A stretch of 27,494 nucleotides of DNA from Chthoniobacterales bacterium (GTDB lineage: Bacteria; Verrucomicrobiota; Verrucomicrobiia; Chthoniobacterales; UBA10450), in the NCBI GenBank assembly GCA_013695925.1, contig JACCZO010000192.1, positions 1 through 27,494 on the forward strand. The letters run 5' to 3'. The notes beneath the pieces are model-generated. The model was not told where the DNA came from. It saw nothing but the letters and a program-made list of their open reading frames with translations, and did no database searches. Shown piece by piece: positions 7,605-15,099 of the stretch. The stretch's first letter is position 1. Every line of letters starts with the position of its first letter. Position numbers and translations under genes: made by a program.

Positions 7605-7937
7605 ATGCAATTACCGGTGGAAATTTCATATCGGGGTGTCGAGAAATCGGATCAGCTCGAAATACTCATCCGCGAGAAAGCCGCGCGCCTGGATCGGTTC
7701 TGCGATCACATCAGCCGCTGCGACATTGTCGTCGAACATCCGAATCACTCGCAGCACTCCGGGAATCCATACCGGGTGCGGATCGACGTCACCGTTCCGC
7801 CGGGGCACGAGTTGGTCGCGAACGAGAAGCAGGGCGCGCATGAAATGCACGAGCCGCTGAGCAAAGTAATCAACGACGCCTTCAAGACGATGGAGCGTCA
7901 GCTTAAGGAGCTGGTGGAACGCCAGCGCCACAAATAG
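7605..7937 (+). CDS. hpf: Ribosome hibernation promoting factor, short form (HPF/RaiA, S30AE family)
   Basis: A 110-residue single-domain protein. The start QLPVEISYRGVEKSDQLEIL is the first strand and helix of the S30AE fold, and REKAARLDRFCDHISRCDIV followed by EHPNHSQHSGNPYRVRIDV is the beta-alpha-beta core. Such proteins bind the decoding and mRNA channel of the small subunit and silence ribosomes in stationary phase. The short length means it lacks the C-terminal dimerising domain of long HPF, so it would act like YfiA or short HPF. The C-terminal helix (MERQLKELVERQRHK) is basic. It appears monocistronic: a promoter-like box sits at the start codon and a hairpin follows the stop. Confidence 0.88.
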   Translation: MQLPVEISYRGVEKSDQLEILIREKAARLDRFCDHISRCDIVVEHPNHSQHSGNPYRVRIDVTVPPGHELVANEKQGAHEMHEPLSKVINDAFKTMERQLKELVERQRHK

Positions 7938-7954
7938 ATCCGGCCACGATCTTC

Positions 7955-7982
7955 CTCCGCGCCGTGGGCCCGTCGCGCGGAG
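7955..7982. terminator. Hairpin between convergent genes
   Basis: CTCCGCGC (7955-7962) pairs with GCGCGGAG (7975-7982) around a 12-base loop, midway between the plus-strand stop at 7937 and the minus-strand stop at 7993. It would serve both strands. No U-run follows, so termination is inferred from position and stem strength. Confidence 0.5.
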
Positions 7983-7992
7983 CCGCGGGTGT

Positions 7993-8436
7993 TTAAGCGC
8001 CGTAGGATTTGCTGAACTTCTTCTTCGACTCCGGTTCCGGGTCAGACGAAGGCGCGGCGCTCGCGGGAGCGGGCGGGAGGCCTTCCGCGACCGGCGCCGT
8101 CTCCGGCGCCTCCGGCGTGCCCTCTGGCGCTGGGGAGGCCGGCCCGGCGAGATGAGCGCCTTGCGAAGCCTCGACAAACGTCATCTGCAAACTGGAGAGC
8201 GCATTGCGCAGGACGGTGGATTCGTCGGTCGTGAGGTTCCCGCGCGTCTTCTCCTGGATCATGACCAACTGGTCGATGAACATGCGGGCAACCTCCAAAT
8301 TGACTTCCGCCTGCCCCGTCTGCGGATTCGGGATCTGCCCGAGAAAAAGCGCGGCGTTCTGCGCCTGCATCATAACGAATTCAATGAAACGCTGGGTCAT
8401 TTCTCCTGATTGAGTGGTGGTTTGAACTTCGGCCAT
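7993..8436 (-). CDS. DUF1844 protein
   Basis: A 147-residue protein. Residues about 10-95 are the DUF1844 core: TQRFIEFVMMQAQNAALFLG, then a G-Q-A-E-V-N-L-E-V-A-R-M-F-I-D-Q-L segment and a helix with T-R-G-N-L-T-x-D-E. The function of the family is unknown; it is common in Verrucomicrobia, Planctomycetes and Acidobacteria. The rest is a Pro/Ala/Glu-rich, probably disordered tail ending in KKKFSKSYGA. No signal peptide is present. It lies 45 bases downstream of the M16 peptidase gene on the same strand, so it probably belongs to that transcription unit. Confidence 0.88.
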   Translation of the reverse strand: MAEVQTTTQSGEMTQRFIEFVMMQAQNAALFLGQIPNPQTGQAEVNLEVARMFIDQLVMIQEKTRGNLTTDESTVLRNALSSLQMTFVEASQGAHLAGPASPAPEGTPEAPETAPVAEGLPPAPASAAPSSDPEPESKKKFSKSYGA

Positions 8437-8481
8437 AGGATTTGAGCTGGTTGAATGTTTTCGATTGAGCGGTGCTTAAAC

Positions 8482-11052
8482 TTAGCCGCGAGGGCGAACC
8501 GTCGCGAGCACATATGGCTGCTGAAAATATTTTGCCGCCACCCGCCGGATGCCCTCGGAAGTGACCGCCTCGATCTCGGCCTCGAGTTTTTTGTAGTGGT
8601 CGAATCCGAGCCCGTAGAGTTCGTCGAGGGCCGCCATGTAGCCAAAGGAATCGTTGCTTTGGTTGGCGATCCGCTGCTGGCCGATCAGTTTTTTCTTGGC
8701 CCGGGCCAGTTCGTCGTTCGTTAGGCCGGTCCCGGCCAGCTTTGCGATTTCGTCGAGGAGGGCGGACTTGACCGGTTCCAGTTTGCCCGGATCGGTCCCG
8801 AGATAAAACGCGAACAGCCCGGAAACCAAACCCTGCATCTGACTGGCGCCGACGTAGTAGGCGAGCCCCATCTCCTCCCGGATGCGCACGAAAAAGCGCG
8901 AGCCCAGGTCGCTGCTCGCTTCGTCGATCAATTCCAGCGCATAACGATCGGGACTAAACATGTCGGCGCCGCGATAGCCCACCATCAGGACGGCTTGCGC
9001 TTTCTCCTTCAATTCCTCCACCGCCACAGTTTGCGAGAGCGTGGGAGCGGGCGCGGGTTGCTGCAGAGCGAGTTCGCCTTGTTTCATCTCGTCGAGCAAC
9101 TGCTCGAAGAGTTCCCTCACCTCGGTGGCCTTGACGTTTCCGAAAACGGAGACGACGCCATTCTTCGCCACCACGTAGCGATCGCGAAACGCGAGCAGAT
9201 CTTTTTGCGAAAGACGGCTGACCGAATCCGCCGATCCCTTCGCGCGCAGCGCGTAGGGGTGGTCGCCGAAGAGCGCGCCACGCAAAATGTTGCGAGCCAC
9301 GGTTGTAAGTTGTTCCTCGTCGTCGCGAATCCGGGCCAGTTGCACTTCCTTTTCTCGCGCGACGGCTTTCTCCGGCATCGTGGCATGGAGCAGGATGTCG
9401 CTCAGCAATTCCGCGCCGAGTCGCAGGTCGGGCCGGGTGACGTCGAGCGAAATGCTGAAGCTGTTGTTACCCGCGTCGCTTCCGAGGCTGCCACCCACCG
9501 CTTCGATCGTGTCGGCGATCTGCTCGGCGGTGCGCGTCGTCGTGCCTTTGACGATTACCTTCGCCAGCAAACGCGTGACGCCATTGGTGGCGCGCGTCTC
9601 GGCCAGCAGGCCGCCGCGAAACGTCGCCACCATCGAAACGAGCGGCAGGCGCGGATCTTCCCTAACGAGCAGGCGGAGCCCATTGGCGAGCTCGAATTTT
9701 TCCACTTCTCCGGCCGAGACCGCGACCGCCTCGGTCGCCTTCGGGGCGAGAGTGCCGCGCGGGTTTAAGGAGACGACGGTCAGGTTATCCTCCACCAGGT
9801 AACGGCGGGCGACCCGCTGGATGTCGTCCCGCGAAACCTTCTGCAGCGCCTCGAGATAATCCCGGGTGAAATTGAGATTGCGGGTTACGAACCAGTTCGA
9901 ACCAAGATCCGAGGCCTGGCCGCGCATGGTAGTGAGCGAGCCTAACGAATGGCCAAGCGAGATCTTTTTCGCCTTCGCCAGCTCCGCCGCCAGCACGCCC
10001 GACTCCTGCAGCTCGGCAATGATTTCGAGACTCATGCGCTCCGCGTCTACCCGATTTTCCGGTTCGAGCGTCGCGTCGATCCCGAGCAACCCAGGATCGC
10101 CCGGAGTGTAGGAAAAAGCCGAGATTCCAAAAACCAGGCCCGCTTCTTCCCGCACTCTCCGGTAGAGCCGCGAGCTGCGCCCATCGCCGAGGATGGTGGA
10201 GAGGAGATCGAACGCCGGCACATCCGGATGAGTGATTTCGGGCACGTGCCAGGCGAGCGCGAGCCGGGTCAACTCGGTCGGGAATTCTTCGTTCACTTCG
10301 CGCCGTCCCTGCTGCACCGGCTCCTGCGCGATGTAAGGTGGCGGGAGCGAGCGCGCCGGATAATCCGCAAAATATCTTTCCAGTTGGTTGTAGACCTCGC
10401 CGGCATCGACGTCGCCCACCACGACGAAGCTGAGATTGTTAGGCACGTAGCGAGTTCGATAATATTCCAGCACATCCTGCTGGGTGAGCTGATTGAAAAT
10501 CTGAATCTCGCCGATCACCGGGAGGCGATAGGGATGCCGCTGGTAGGCGGTCTTGAACATGAGCTGCCCCATCATCCGGTCCGGATCGTCGGAGCACATC
10601 GCAAATTCGCGCCGGATGACTTCCTGTTCCTTGCTGTATTCCTCGATCGGCAGGGTCGAGTTCATCATCGCGTCCGAGAGGATATCGAGGGCGCTGGCCA
10701 AGCCTTCGCGCGGAACATCGATCCAGTAAACGGTGCGATCGAAGGAGGTGTAGGCGTTGATGTAGCCGCCCTCGTCCTGCACGCTTTGCGCGATCGCACT
10801 CGTCGAGCGCGTCTTGGTGCCCTTGAAGAGCATGTGCTCGAGAATGTGCGAGAGCCCCGCGCCCAGATGGCGCCCTTCGTGAATGCTCCCGGTCCCGCAC
10901 CACGCCTGCACGCTCGCGACCGGCGCGCTCCGATCGGTTTGCACAATAATCGTGAGGCCGTTAGGCAAGGTCCATTTCTGGGCCGTCACCGGCGGGAAGG
11001 AAATGGCAGCAGGGTTGCCGGGCGGAGTTGTCTGGAGTCGGTTGGTCAGCAT
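8482..11052 (-). CDS. Double M16 family zinc metallopeptidase (pitrilysin/PqqL-like)
   Basis: An 856-residue protein made of two consecutive M16 halves. The first half carries the inverted zinc motif HILEH at 69-73 with the third ligand E149 about 76 residues later (EQEVIRREF), so it should be catalytic. The second half begins near ELANGLRLLVREDPRLPLV and keeps the fold but has no HxxEH, as in the inactive halves of other M16 enzymes. The two form a clam-shell that degrades peptides. No signal peptide is visible, so it may be cytosolic, although many bacterial relatives are exported. It sits 37 bases after the Minf_1886-type gene and before DUF1844, all minus strand. Five CGTTAGG/CCTAACG motifs fall inside it. 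A long open frame on the opposite strand is a shadow. Confidence 0.93.
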   Translation of the reverse strand: MLTNRLQTTPPGNPAAISFPPVTAQKWTLPNGLTIIVQTDRSAPVASVQAWCGTGSIHEGRHLGAGLSHILEHMLFKGTKTRSTSAIAQSVQDEGGYINAYTSFDRTVYWIDVPREGLASALDILSDAMMNSTLPIEEYSKEQEVIRREFAMCSDDPDRMMGQLMFKTAYQRHPYRLPVIGEIQIFNQLTQQDVLEYYRTRYVPNNLSFVVVGDVDAGEVYNQLERYFADYPARSLPPPYIAQEPVQQGRREVNEEFPTELTRLALAWHVPEITHPDVPAFDLLSTILGDGRSSRLYRRVREEAGLVFGISAFSYTPGDPGLLGIDATLEPENRVDAERMSLEIIAELQESGVLAAELAKAKKISLGHSLGSLTTMRGQASDLGSNWFVTRNLNFTRDYLEALQKVSRDDIQRVARRYLVEDNLTVVSLNPRGTLAPKATEAVAVSAGEVEKFELANGLRLLVREDPRLPLVSMVATFRGGLLAETRATNGVTRLLAKVIVKGTTTRTAEQIADTIEAVGGSLGSDAGNNSFSISLDVTRPDLRLGAELLSDILLHATMPEKAVAREKEVQLARIRDDEEQLTTVARNILRGALFGDHPYALRAKGSADSVSRLSQKDLLAFRDRYVVAKNGVVSVFGNVKATEVRELFEQLLDEMKQGELALQQPAPAPTLSQTVAVEELKEKAQAVLMVGYRGADMFSPDRYALELIDEASSDLGSRFFVRIREEMGLAYYVGASQMQGLVSGLFAFYLGTDPGKLEPVKSALLDEIAKLAGTGLTNDELARAKKKLIGQQRIANQSNDSFGYMAALDELYGLGFDHYKKLEAEIEAVTSEGIRRVAAKYFQQPYVLATVRPRG

Positions 11053-11089
11053 GGCAAAGAAATGGAACGGGAGGCGCGCGCCCTTCCGC

Positions 11090-11527
11090 TCATGAAGCCT
11101 TCGGCGCCGGCAGAGCAGGCGGCAACTGCGCCGGCGGGCCCGCCTCTTCGGGCAGGAACGGTTTCACAAAGGCCTCATGAAAGGTGTAGACCGACTTGAA
11201 ATCCTCGAGCGAATCCTGCTCTGTCTTTCCGAAAATCCCGGCGCCGATCAGGTTAAAAACCATCTCCCCGATATCCTCGCAGCGCTCGACTCCCCAATAG
11301 GAAAAGACCGTCAGCGCCATGGGCCCAAATTCCTTCAAGGCATAGAGCCGCACCCCTTCGAGCAGCTCCGGGCCGGCCACGTGACGGACCGCGGCGCCTT
11401 TCGATTTCTTTTGCTGCTTGGTGGTGTAATCGAGCGCATCGCGCAAAAATACATAGGCGTCACGGTGGTAACGCTGGTCGGTTGCGACGATGGAATCGAG
11501 CGCTTCGGCAAATCCAATTTTCTGCAT
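11090..11527 (-). CDS. Minf_1886-type protein restricted to Verrucomicrobia/Planctomycetes
   Basis: A 145-residue protein starting MQKIGFAEALDSIVATDQR and followed by YHRDAYVFLRDALDYTTKQQ. This matches the small uncharacterised family named after Methylacidiphilum Minf_1886, which I recall as limited to Planctomycetes and Verrucomicrobia. A central segment, FSYWGVERCEDIGEMVFNL, and a Pro-rich tail complete it. No catalytic motif, signal peptide or membrane segment is seen. The ATG at 11527 was chosen because the conserved part starts there; an upstream extension to 11698 runs into the oppositely oriented TPR gene. It heads the minus-strand unit with the M16 peptidase and DUF1844. Confidence 0.8.
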   Translation of the reverse strand: MQKIGFAEALDSIVATDQRYHRDAYVFLRDALDYTTKQQKKSKGAAVRHVAGPELLEGVRLYALKEFGPMALTVFSYWGVERCEDIGEMVFNLIGAGIFGKTEQDSLEDFKSVYTFHEAFVKPFLPEEAGPPAQLPPALPAPKAS

Positions 11528-11560
11528 GGCAAGGGAGCTGCTCAGGAGGGAGCGAGCGCT

Positions 11561-11589
11561 ATGATAATCAGCAACCACGAACTGAGCAA
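11561..11589 (-). promoter_or_regulatory. Candidate promoter of the Minf_1886-M16-DUF1844 unit
   Basis: On the minus strand TTGCTC (11589-11584) and TATCAT (11566-11561) are separated by 17 bases. The start codon lies about 33 bases downstream. It shares the 79-base divergent region with the TPR gene's own -10 box. Confidence 0.5.
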
Positions 11590-11595
11590 ATGGTG

Positions 11596-11601
11596 TAAAG
11601 T
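11596..11601 (+). promoter_or_regulatory. -10-like box (TAAAGT) 5 bp before the TPR gene start
   Basis: TAAAGT at 11596-11601 is followed by five bases and the ATG at 11607, the same spacing as at 6837 and 7605. No good -35 was found and no ribosome binding site is present, so a leaderless transcript is likely if this box is used. Confidence 0.35.
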
Positions 11602-11606
11602 CTGAT

Positions 11607-12335
11607 ATGAGGTTGTTTCTCCTCTGCTTCCTCTGCGCCTTGCTCGCCCTTGCGGCGCGGGCCAACGACCGCGACCTGAGTGCGAGCGACCAGCGCAAAC
11701 AGCTCCAGCACGAGAAATTCCTCCAGGAGCACCCGGGGTCCGCAGCCGCGCATGCCAGCTACGCCGAGTTTCTTTCCAAACATAACAACCTCCGCGCCGC
11801 CATCGCTCATTGGCGGACCGCGCAGCAGCTCGCGCCGGAAAATGCCGCCATCGCCAATTCGTTAGGCGGGGCCTACCTCCGGATGGGCAAGGCGGCAGCC
11901 TCCGCCGCGGAGTTCGCCCGCGCCATCGGCCTCGAGGGCAGCAATGCCGCTTATCATTTCAACCTCGCCAACGTGGAGTTCATGCTGCGCCATGATCTGA
12001 CCGCCGCCTGGAAAATGGAACTGCCGGATGTGCTCCGGCTCGCCCTGGCGGAATTTCGGGAGGCGGCCCGGCTTTCACCTAACGACCTCGAATATGCGCG
12101 CGCTTATGCCGAGACCTTTTATGGCATCCCGGATGCGAATTGGTCGGAAGCCGAAGCGGCCTGGAAACATGTCCTTACCCTTTCGCCCCAAGGCGATTTC
12201 GTTTACCTCCACCTCACGCGGGTCAGCCTGAAACAGGGCGACGCGGCGGGCGCGCGTCAGTTTCTGGCCAAGATCGTCGATGCCCGCCACGACGGCCTGA
12301 AGCGCAAGCTCCAGGCCCAGGCCGACCGTCTGTAA
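11607..12335 (+). CDS. Exported tetratricopeptide-repeat protein
   Basis: A 242-residue protein with a clear signal peptide (MRLFLLCFLCALLALAARA, likely cleaved before ND). It has about four TPR units: around 38-70 (HPGSAAAHASYAEFL...), 71-104 (APENAAIANSLGGAYLRMGK), 105-160 and 160-230 (SPNDLEYARAYAETF, SPQGDFVYLHLTRVSLKQGD). TPR arrays hold partner proteins, so it is probably a periplasmic or envelope scaffold; no enzymatic motif is visible. It is transcribed divergently from the Minf_1886-type gene and ends at a shared hairpin with the convergent gene. Partners are unknown. Confidence 0.85.
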   Translation: MRLFLLCFLCALLALAARANDRDLSASDQRKQLQHEKFLQEHPGSAAAHASYAEFLSKHNNLRAAIAHWRTAQQLAPENAAIANSLGGAYLRMGKAAASAAEFARAIGLEGSNAAYHFNLANVEFMLRHDLTAAWKMELPDVLRLALAEFREAARLSPNDLEYARAYAETFYGIPDANWSEAEAAWKHVLTLSPQGDFVYLHLTRVSLKQGDAAGARQFLAKIVDARHDGLKRKLQAQADRL

Positions 12336-12341
12336 GTGCTC

Positions 12342-12369
12342 ACGGGGAAGCCGCCGCACGCTTCCCCGT
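12342..12369. terminator. Bidirectional hairpin between convergent genes
   Basis: A perfect 10-bp stem, ACGGGGAAGC (12342-12351) with GCTTCCCCGT (12360-12369), closes an 8-base loop seven bases after the plus-strand stop and touches the minus-strand stop codon. There is no U-tract on either side. Its position makes a shared terminator the simplest reading. Confidence 0.6.
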
Positions 12370-13670
12370 CAATTCGCATCCATCTCGATCGAGTCGAGAT
12401 AAACCGAAATCGGATCGCGCCGGCGCGGGGGCGCTTCGTCCGTTTTGCGGTCCGCTTCGAGGATCTGAGAGAAAACGCCGCTGCTCGTTTTGCTTTGGGT
12501 AGCCTCGAACCAGTTCAGGTAATCGTCGATCTCCGTCCCCTGCTGCTCGATCACCGCGCGGTAGCGCGCGATCCGCTCGAGCCGTGCCGCGACGCCGCGG
12601 GTCTTGCCGCGCACGAGCAATTCCGTCAGCGCGTAAGCCTCCTGCACAATCGCGCGGTAGGAGGGATGCGCCTGCGCCCCGAGAAGCTGCAATTGCTGGC
12701 CCACCTGCCGGAGCGCGTCACGGCGAGCCGGAAGTTTGCGGAAATTCTCAAACTCACCTAACGAATAGTCGCGGACCTTTCCATCCTTTGCCGGAATGGA
12801 AAAACGCAGGGCCTGATCCAGCCGCCGCCCGGTTTCCGCGGCGCTCAGCATCTGGTAGCGGTCTTTGGCCGAAAGCTCGGCCACGCTCAGGGCCCACCAT
12901 TTCCCCGGCGCCCGCCCAAGAGTTTCCGGAAAATGCGCGCGCAGATCGGCCATGGCGTCGGTAGGCGCATCCGGCAGGTCGCTGATGAAGCGGGCCAGTT
13001 GGGAGCGGCCGCCGCGGGTATCGATCAACAACTGCACGAGCGCCCGGGAGTAGGCGGAGTGCAACTGGCGCGAAGGCGCGTCGAGCTGCGCCCGCTTTTG
13101 CCGGACGATCTCCTCGAGCGGCGCGATCTTCGGCGTGGCCAGGATCGTCCGCAATAGCTCAGCGTCGCTTTGCGTATCGTTTCCTGGTTCGAGGGCCAGG
13201 ACGCCCTCGACCAGCCAGTCCGGCGGAGTGACGTAGGGAGAGCCGGCGGCGATGTTACCCCGGTTGCGATACATCATCTCGACGAGGATGGCCCGCAGCA
13301 GCTCCCGCTGCACCGCGCGACCTTTCATCTCGCGCGTCAGGAGCAGATTGAGCTGCAGTTTGAGGCCGAAGCCGAGCTGGCTGACTGCGAGCTGCGCGAC
13401 CGCAGCGTCGGGAAAATTAGCGCGCGGATAATCGAGGTTGACGACGAGGGCTGTCTTCCAGTTATCGCGCTGACCGAGGAGCTGGAGCAGATTGGATTTC
13501 GTGCGCTCTGCCAGGTCGCACAGCGCCCCACGCACCCGGACGTCGGCGCCGTAAACCACGAATTGGCGCGAGGTACTGGTGCTGCGCGGTTTGCCGGCCG
13601 CGAAGCCCGCTCCGGTCGTTAGGCAAAGGGCGACTACGAAAGCGAGGAAGATTTTTGACGCCGCGGACAT
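12369..13670 (-). CDS. Secreted protein with a degenerate peptidase_MA-like (gluzincin) layout
   Basis: A 433-residue protein with an N-terminal signal peptide (MSAASKIFLAFVVALCLTTG, cleavage near AGFAAG). The middle resembles bacterial gluzincin-like peptidases: a strand segment (KTALVVNLDYPRANFPDAAV), a helix where HExxH would be expected (RELLRAILVEMMYR, 122-135) and then PPDWLVEG at 149-156, which matches the W-L-x-E-G motif carrying the third zinc ligand. There is no HExxH, so the zinc site seems lost. The C-terminal half is helical and Arg/Gln-rich. I recognise the layout, not a named family; it may be a structural or binding descendant of a peptidase. It lies convergent with the TPR gene and divergent from the Tyr-rich secreted protein. 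Confidence 0.75.
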   Translation of the reverse strand: MSAASKIFLAFVVALCLTTGAGFAAGKPRSTSTSRQFVVYGADVRVRGALCDLAERTKSNLLQLLGQRDNWKTALVVNLDYPRANFPDAAVAQLAVSQLGFGLKLQLNLLLTREMKGRAVQRELLRAILVEMMYRNRGNIAAGSPYVTPPDWLVEGVLALEPGNDTQSDAELLRTILATPKIAPLEEIVRQKRAQLDAPSRQLHSAYSRALVQLLIDTRGGRSQLARFISDLPDAPTDAMADLRAHFPETLGRAPGKWWALSVAELSAKDRYQMLSAAETGRRLDQALRFSIPAKDGKVRDYSLGEFENFRKLPARRDALRQVGQQLQLLGAQAHPSYRAIVQEAYALTELLVRGKTRGVAARLERIARYRAVIEQQGTEIDDYLNWFEATQSKTSSGVFSQILEADRKTDEAPPRRRDPISVYLDSIEMDAN

Positions 13671-13770
13671 GAGCGAAGGCGCGGAGAATACTCGAGCTTC
13701 TTCCAGAAAAGGAGCGGAAAGTTGCGACCCGCTATGCTATGTTCGGGTCCGTTCAACAAAGGAAAATATT

Positions 13771-14316
13771 ATGAAAATAACCAGAACTTTGACGATGATC
13801 GCGATTGCCGGTGGTCTGCTGGCCTTGGCAGCCCCGGCGCAGGCACAGAATCGGGGTCGGCACGGCGGCGGCGGCGGCAACAACGTAAACCGTGGAAATT
13901 TCAACCATGGCCATGCGCGCTTTCACAGTGGCGGGCGGGTAAATGTCTTCTTCGGGGGGTTCGGTTACCCGTATTTTTACGGCTACGGCTACCCGTATTA
14001 TTACGGATATCCCTACTACGGTTATCCCTACGGCTACCCGGTGGGCGCTTATTACACTTACGATCCGCGCGGGGTCTATGAGGGTCGGCTCGCAAATCCG
14101 CCAGCCCGCACCACAAACGATGGCGGAGGGAAGGATCTCTCGATGACAGCCCGCGTGCAGCAGCAATTGGCGCAGGCCGGTTACTATCGGGGAGCGATCG
14201 ACGGTGTCATCGGTGAAGGCACGCGGCGTGCGATCCGAAATTACGAACAGGACAACGGCCTGGTCGTGGACGGACGGATCGACGCTCGATTGCTTTCCAC
14301 CATGGGGCTCGGTTAG
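13771..14316 (+). CDS. Secreted Gly/His- and Tyr-rich protein with a peptidoglycan-binding domain
   Basis: A 181-residue protein. Residues 1-25 form a signal peptide ending APAQA before QN. Residues about 28-53 are Gly/Asn/His-rich. Residues 61-98 are a Tyr-rich tract of repeated G-Y-P-Y units (about 20 aromatic residues). Residues 124-180 form a PG_binding_1 domain (VQQQLAQAGYYRGAIDGVIG, then G-T-R-R-A-I-R-N-Y-E and V-D-G-R-I-D), which binds peptidoglycan. It should sit in the periplasm against the wall. The Tyr-rich tract may be sticky or cross-linkable, but that is inference. AAGGA at 13760-13764 is a good ribosome site. A TATGCT -10-like box lies at 13733-13738, without a clear -35. A hairpin follows the stop. 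Confidence 0.88.
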   Translation: MKITRTLTMIAIAGGLLALAAPAQAQNRGRHGGGGGNNVNRGNFNHGHARFHSGGRVNVFFGGFGYPYFYGYGYPYYYGYPYYGYPYGYPVGAYYTYDPRGVYEGRLANPPARTTNDGGGKDLSMTARVQQQLAQAGYYRGAIDGVIGEGTRRAIRNYEQDNGLVVDGRIDARLLSTMGLG

Positions 14317-14319
14317 AGG

Positions 14320-14336
14320 CGAGCCAATCGGGCTCG
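14320..14336. terminator. Short hairpin between convergent genes
   Basis: CGAGCC (14320-14325) pairs with GGCTCG (14331-14336) around five bases in the 39-base gap between converging genes. A CGTTAGGC octamer overlaps its right edge (14335-14342). The stem is short and has no U-tract. Confidence 0.35.
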
Positions 14337-14355
14337 TTAGGCAGATCCCGGGTGG

Positions 14356-15099
14356 CTAGTGGGCCACGATCAGGTTCACCGTCTGGGGATGAAACTCGAT
14401 CCGGGCCAGGCGCGAGACGGAATCGCGTTCTCGGGCGAGGCATTCCCATGCTTTGCCGAAAAGAAAGTCAGCATATTTCATGATCGAAGAATGGATCGGC
14501 ATGCGGCCGATGTAACCGCCCTCGCTCGCGGCCACGATCTTGCCGTTGACGATCCCCACCCGGGACGTGTTGCCGGTGAAAATCGAGAGACGAAAAATCT
14601 GCCGCTCGAGGTGAACAGCGCATTTTCCCTCGGCAAATTGAACGAAAATGCGCCTTAACGGAAAAAAGCCGTGCCGTGACGGGCTGTCTTTGCGCCGGAG
14701 GGTGGCCGCCAGGTAGCTGTTCACCTGTTCCTCGTTGTAAACCAGCATGGTCGGCTGGCCGGTGGAGAGCGCGGACACGATGTCCCTGTTGATCAACGGC
14801 GCGAAGTCGTAGTTTTTCGGCGCCGGGGGAAGATCAGGCGGCAGAAGCATGACGATAACTGCCGCCAGACAGAGCGCGCCCAGCAGTAACTTCACAAATC
14901 GAACCGCCACCTGTTTCCCCAGCCCGCGATTGGGCGAAAACATCTTCTTCAGATGCTGGCGGGTCTTTTCTTCGCCCGATCCTTCCTGGACCTGTTCTTT
15001 CTCCAGGCCGCGGCGGTCGAGACGTGCGCCGCAGTTATGGCAATAAATTCGTTCCGTCTCGTTTTCGTGCTGGCAATCCGGACAAATGAGTTTGGTCAT
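14356..15099 (-). CDS. Membrane-anchored zinc-ribbon protein
   Basis: A 247-residue protein. An N-terminal zinc ribbon uses C6/C9 (ICPDCQ) and C20/C23 (YCHNCG). A charged linker, a single membrane helix at about 68-87 (FVKLLLGALCLAAVIVMLLP) and a C-terminal domain of about 150 residues follow. The C-terminal domain looks outward-facing, with segments such as NEEQVNSYLAATL, FVQFAEGKCAVHLERQIF and FTGNTSRVGIVNGKIV, and has no motif I can name. Its start codon overlaps the FmdB-type stop as ATGA, so the two are translationally coupled. A longer upstream reading in the same frame overlaps the FmdB-type gene and is rejected because the zinc ribbon begins at this ATG. Confidence 0.85.
   Translation of the reverse strand: MTKLICPDCQHENETERIYCHNCGARLDRRGLEKEQVQEGSGEEKTRQHLKKMFSPNRGLGKQVAVRFVKLLLGALCLAAVIVMLLPPDLPPAPKNYDFAPLINRDIVSALSTGQPTMLVYNEEQVNSYLAATLRRKDSPSRHGFFPLRRIFVQFAEGKCAVHLERQIFRLSIFTGNTSRVGIVNGKIVAASEGGYIGRMPIHSSIMKYADFLFGKAWECLARERDSVSRLARIEFHPQTVNLIVAH

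Noticed and set aside
9949..11199. A 416-codon open frame on the plus strand opposite the M16 peptidase
   Set aside because: It is antisense to a gene with clear zinc-site motifs, is Arg/His-rich as expected for a GC-rich shadow frame, and has no recognisable domain.
11090..11698. A longer start for the Minf_1886-type protein at 11698
   Set aside because: The extension is Arg-rich, covers the divergent promoters and part of the TPR gene, and lies before the conserved N-terminus.
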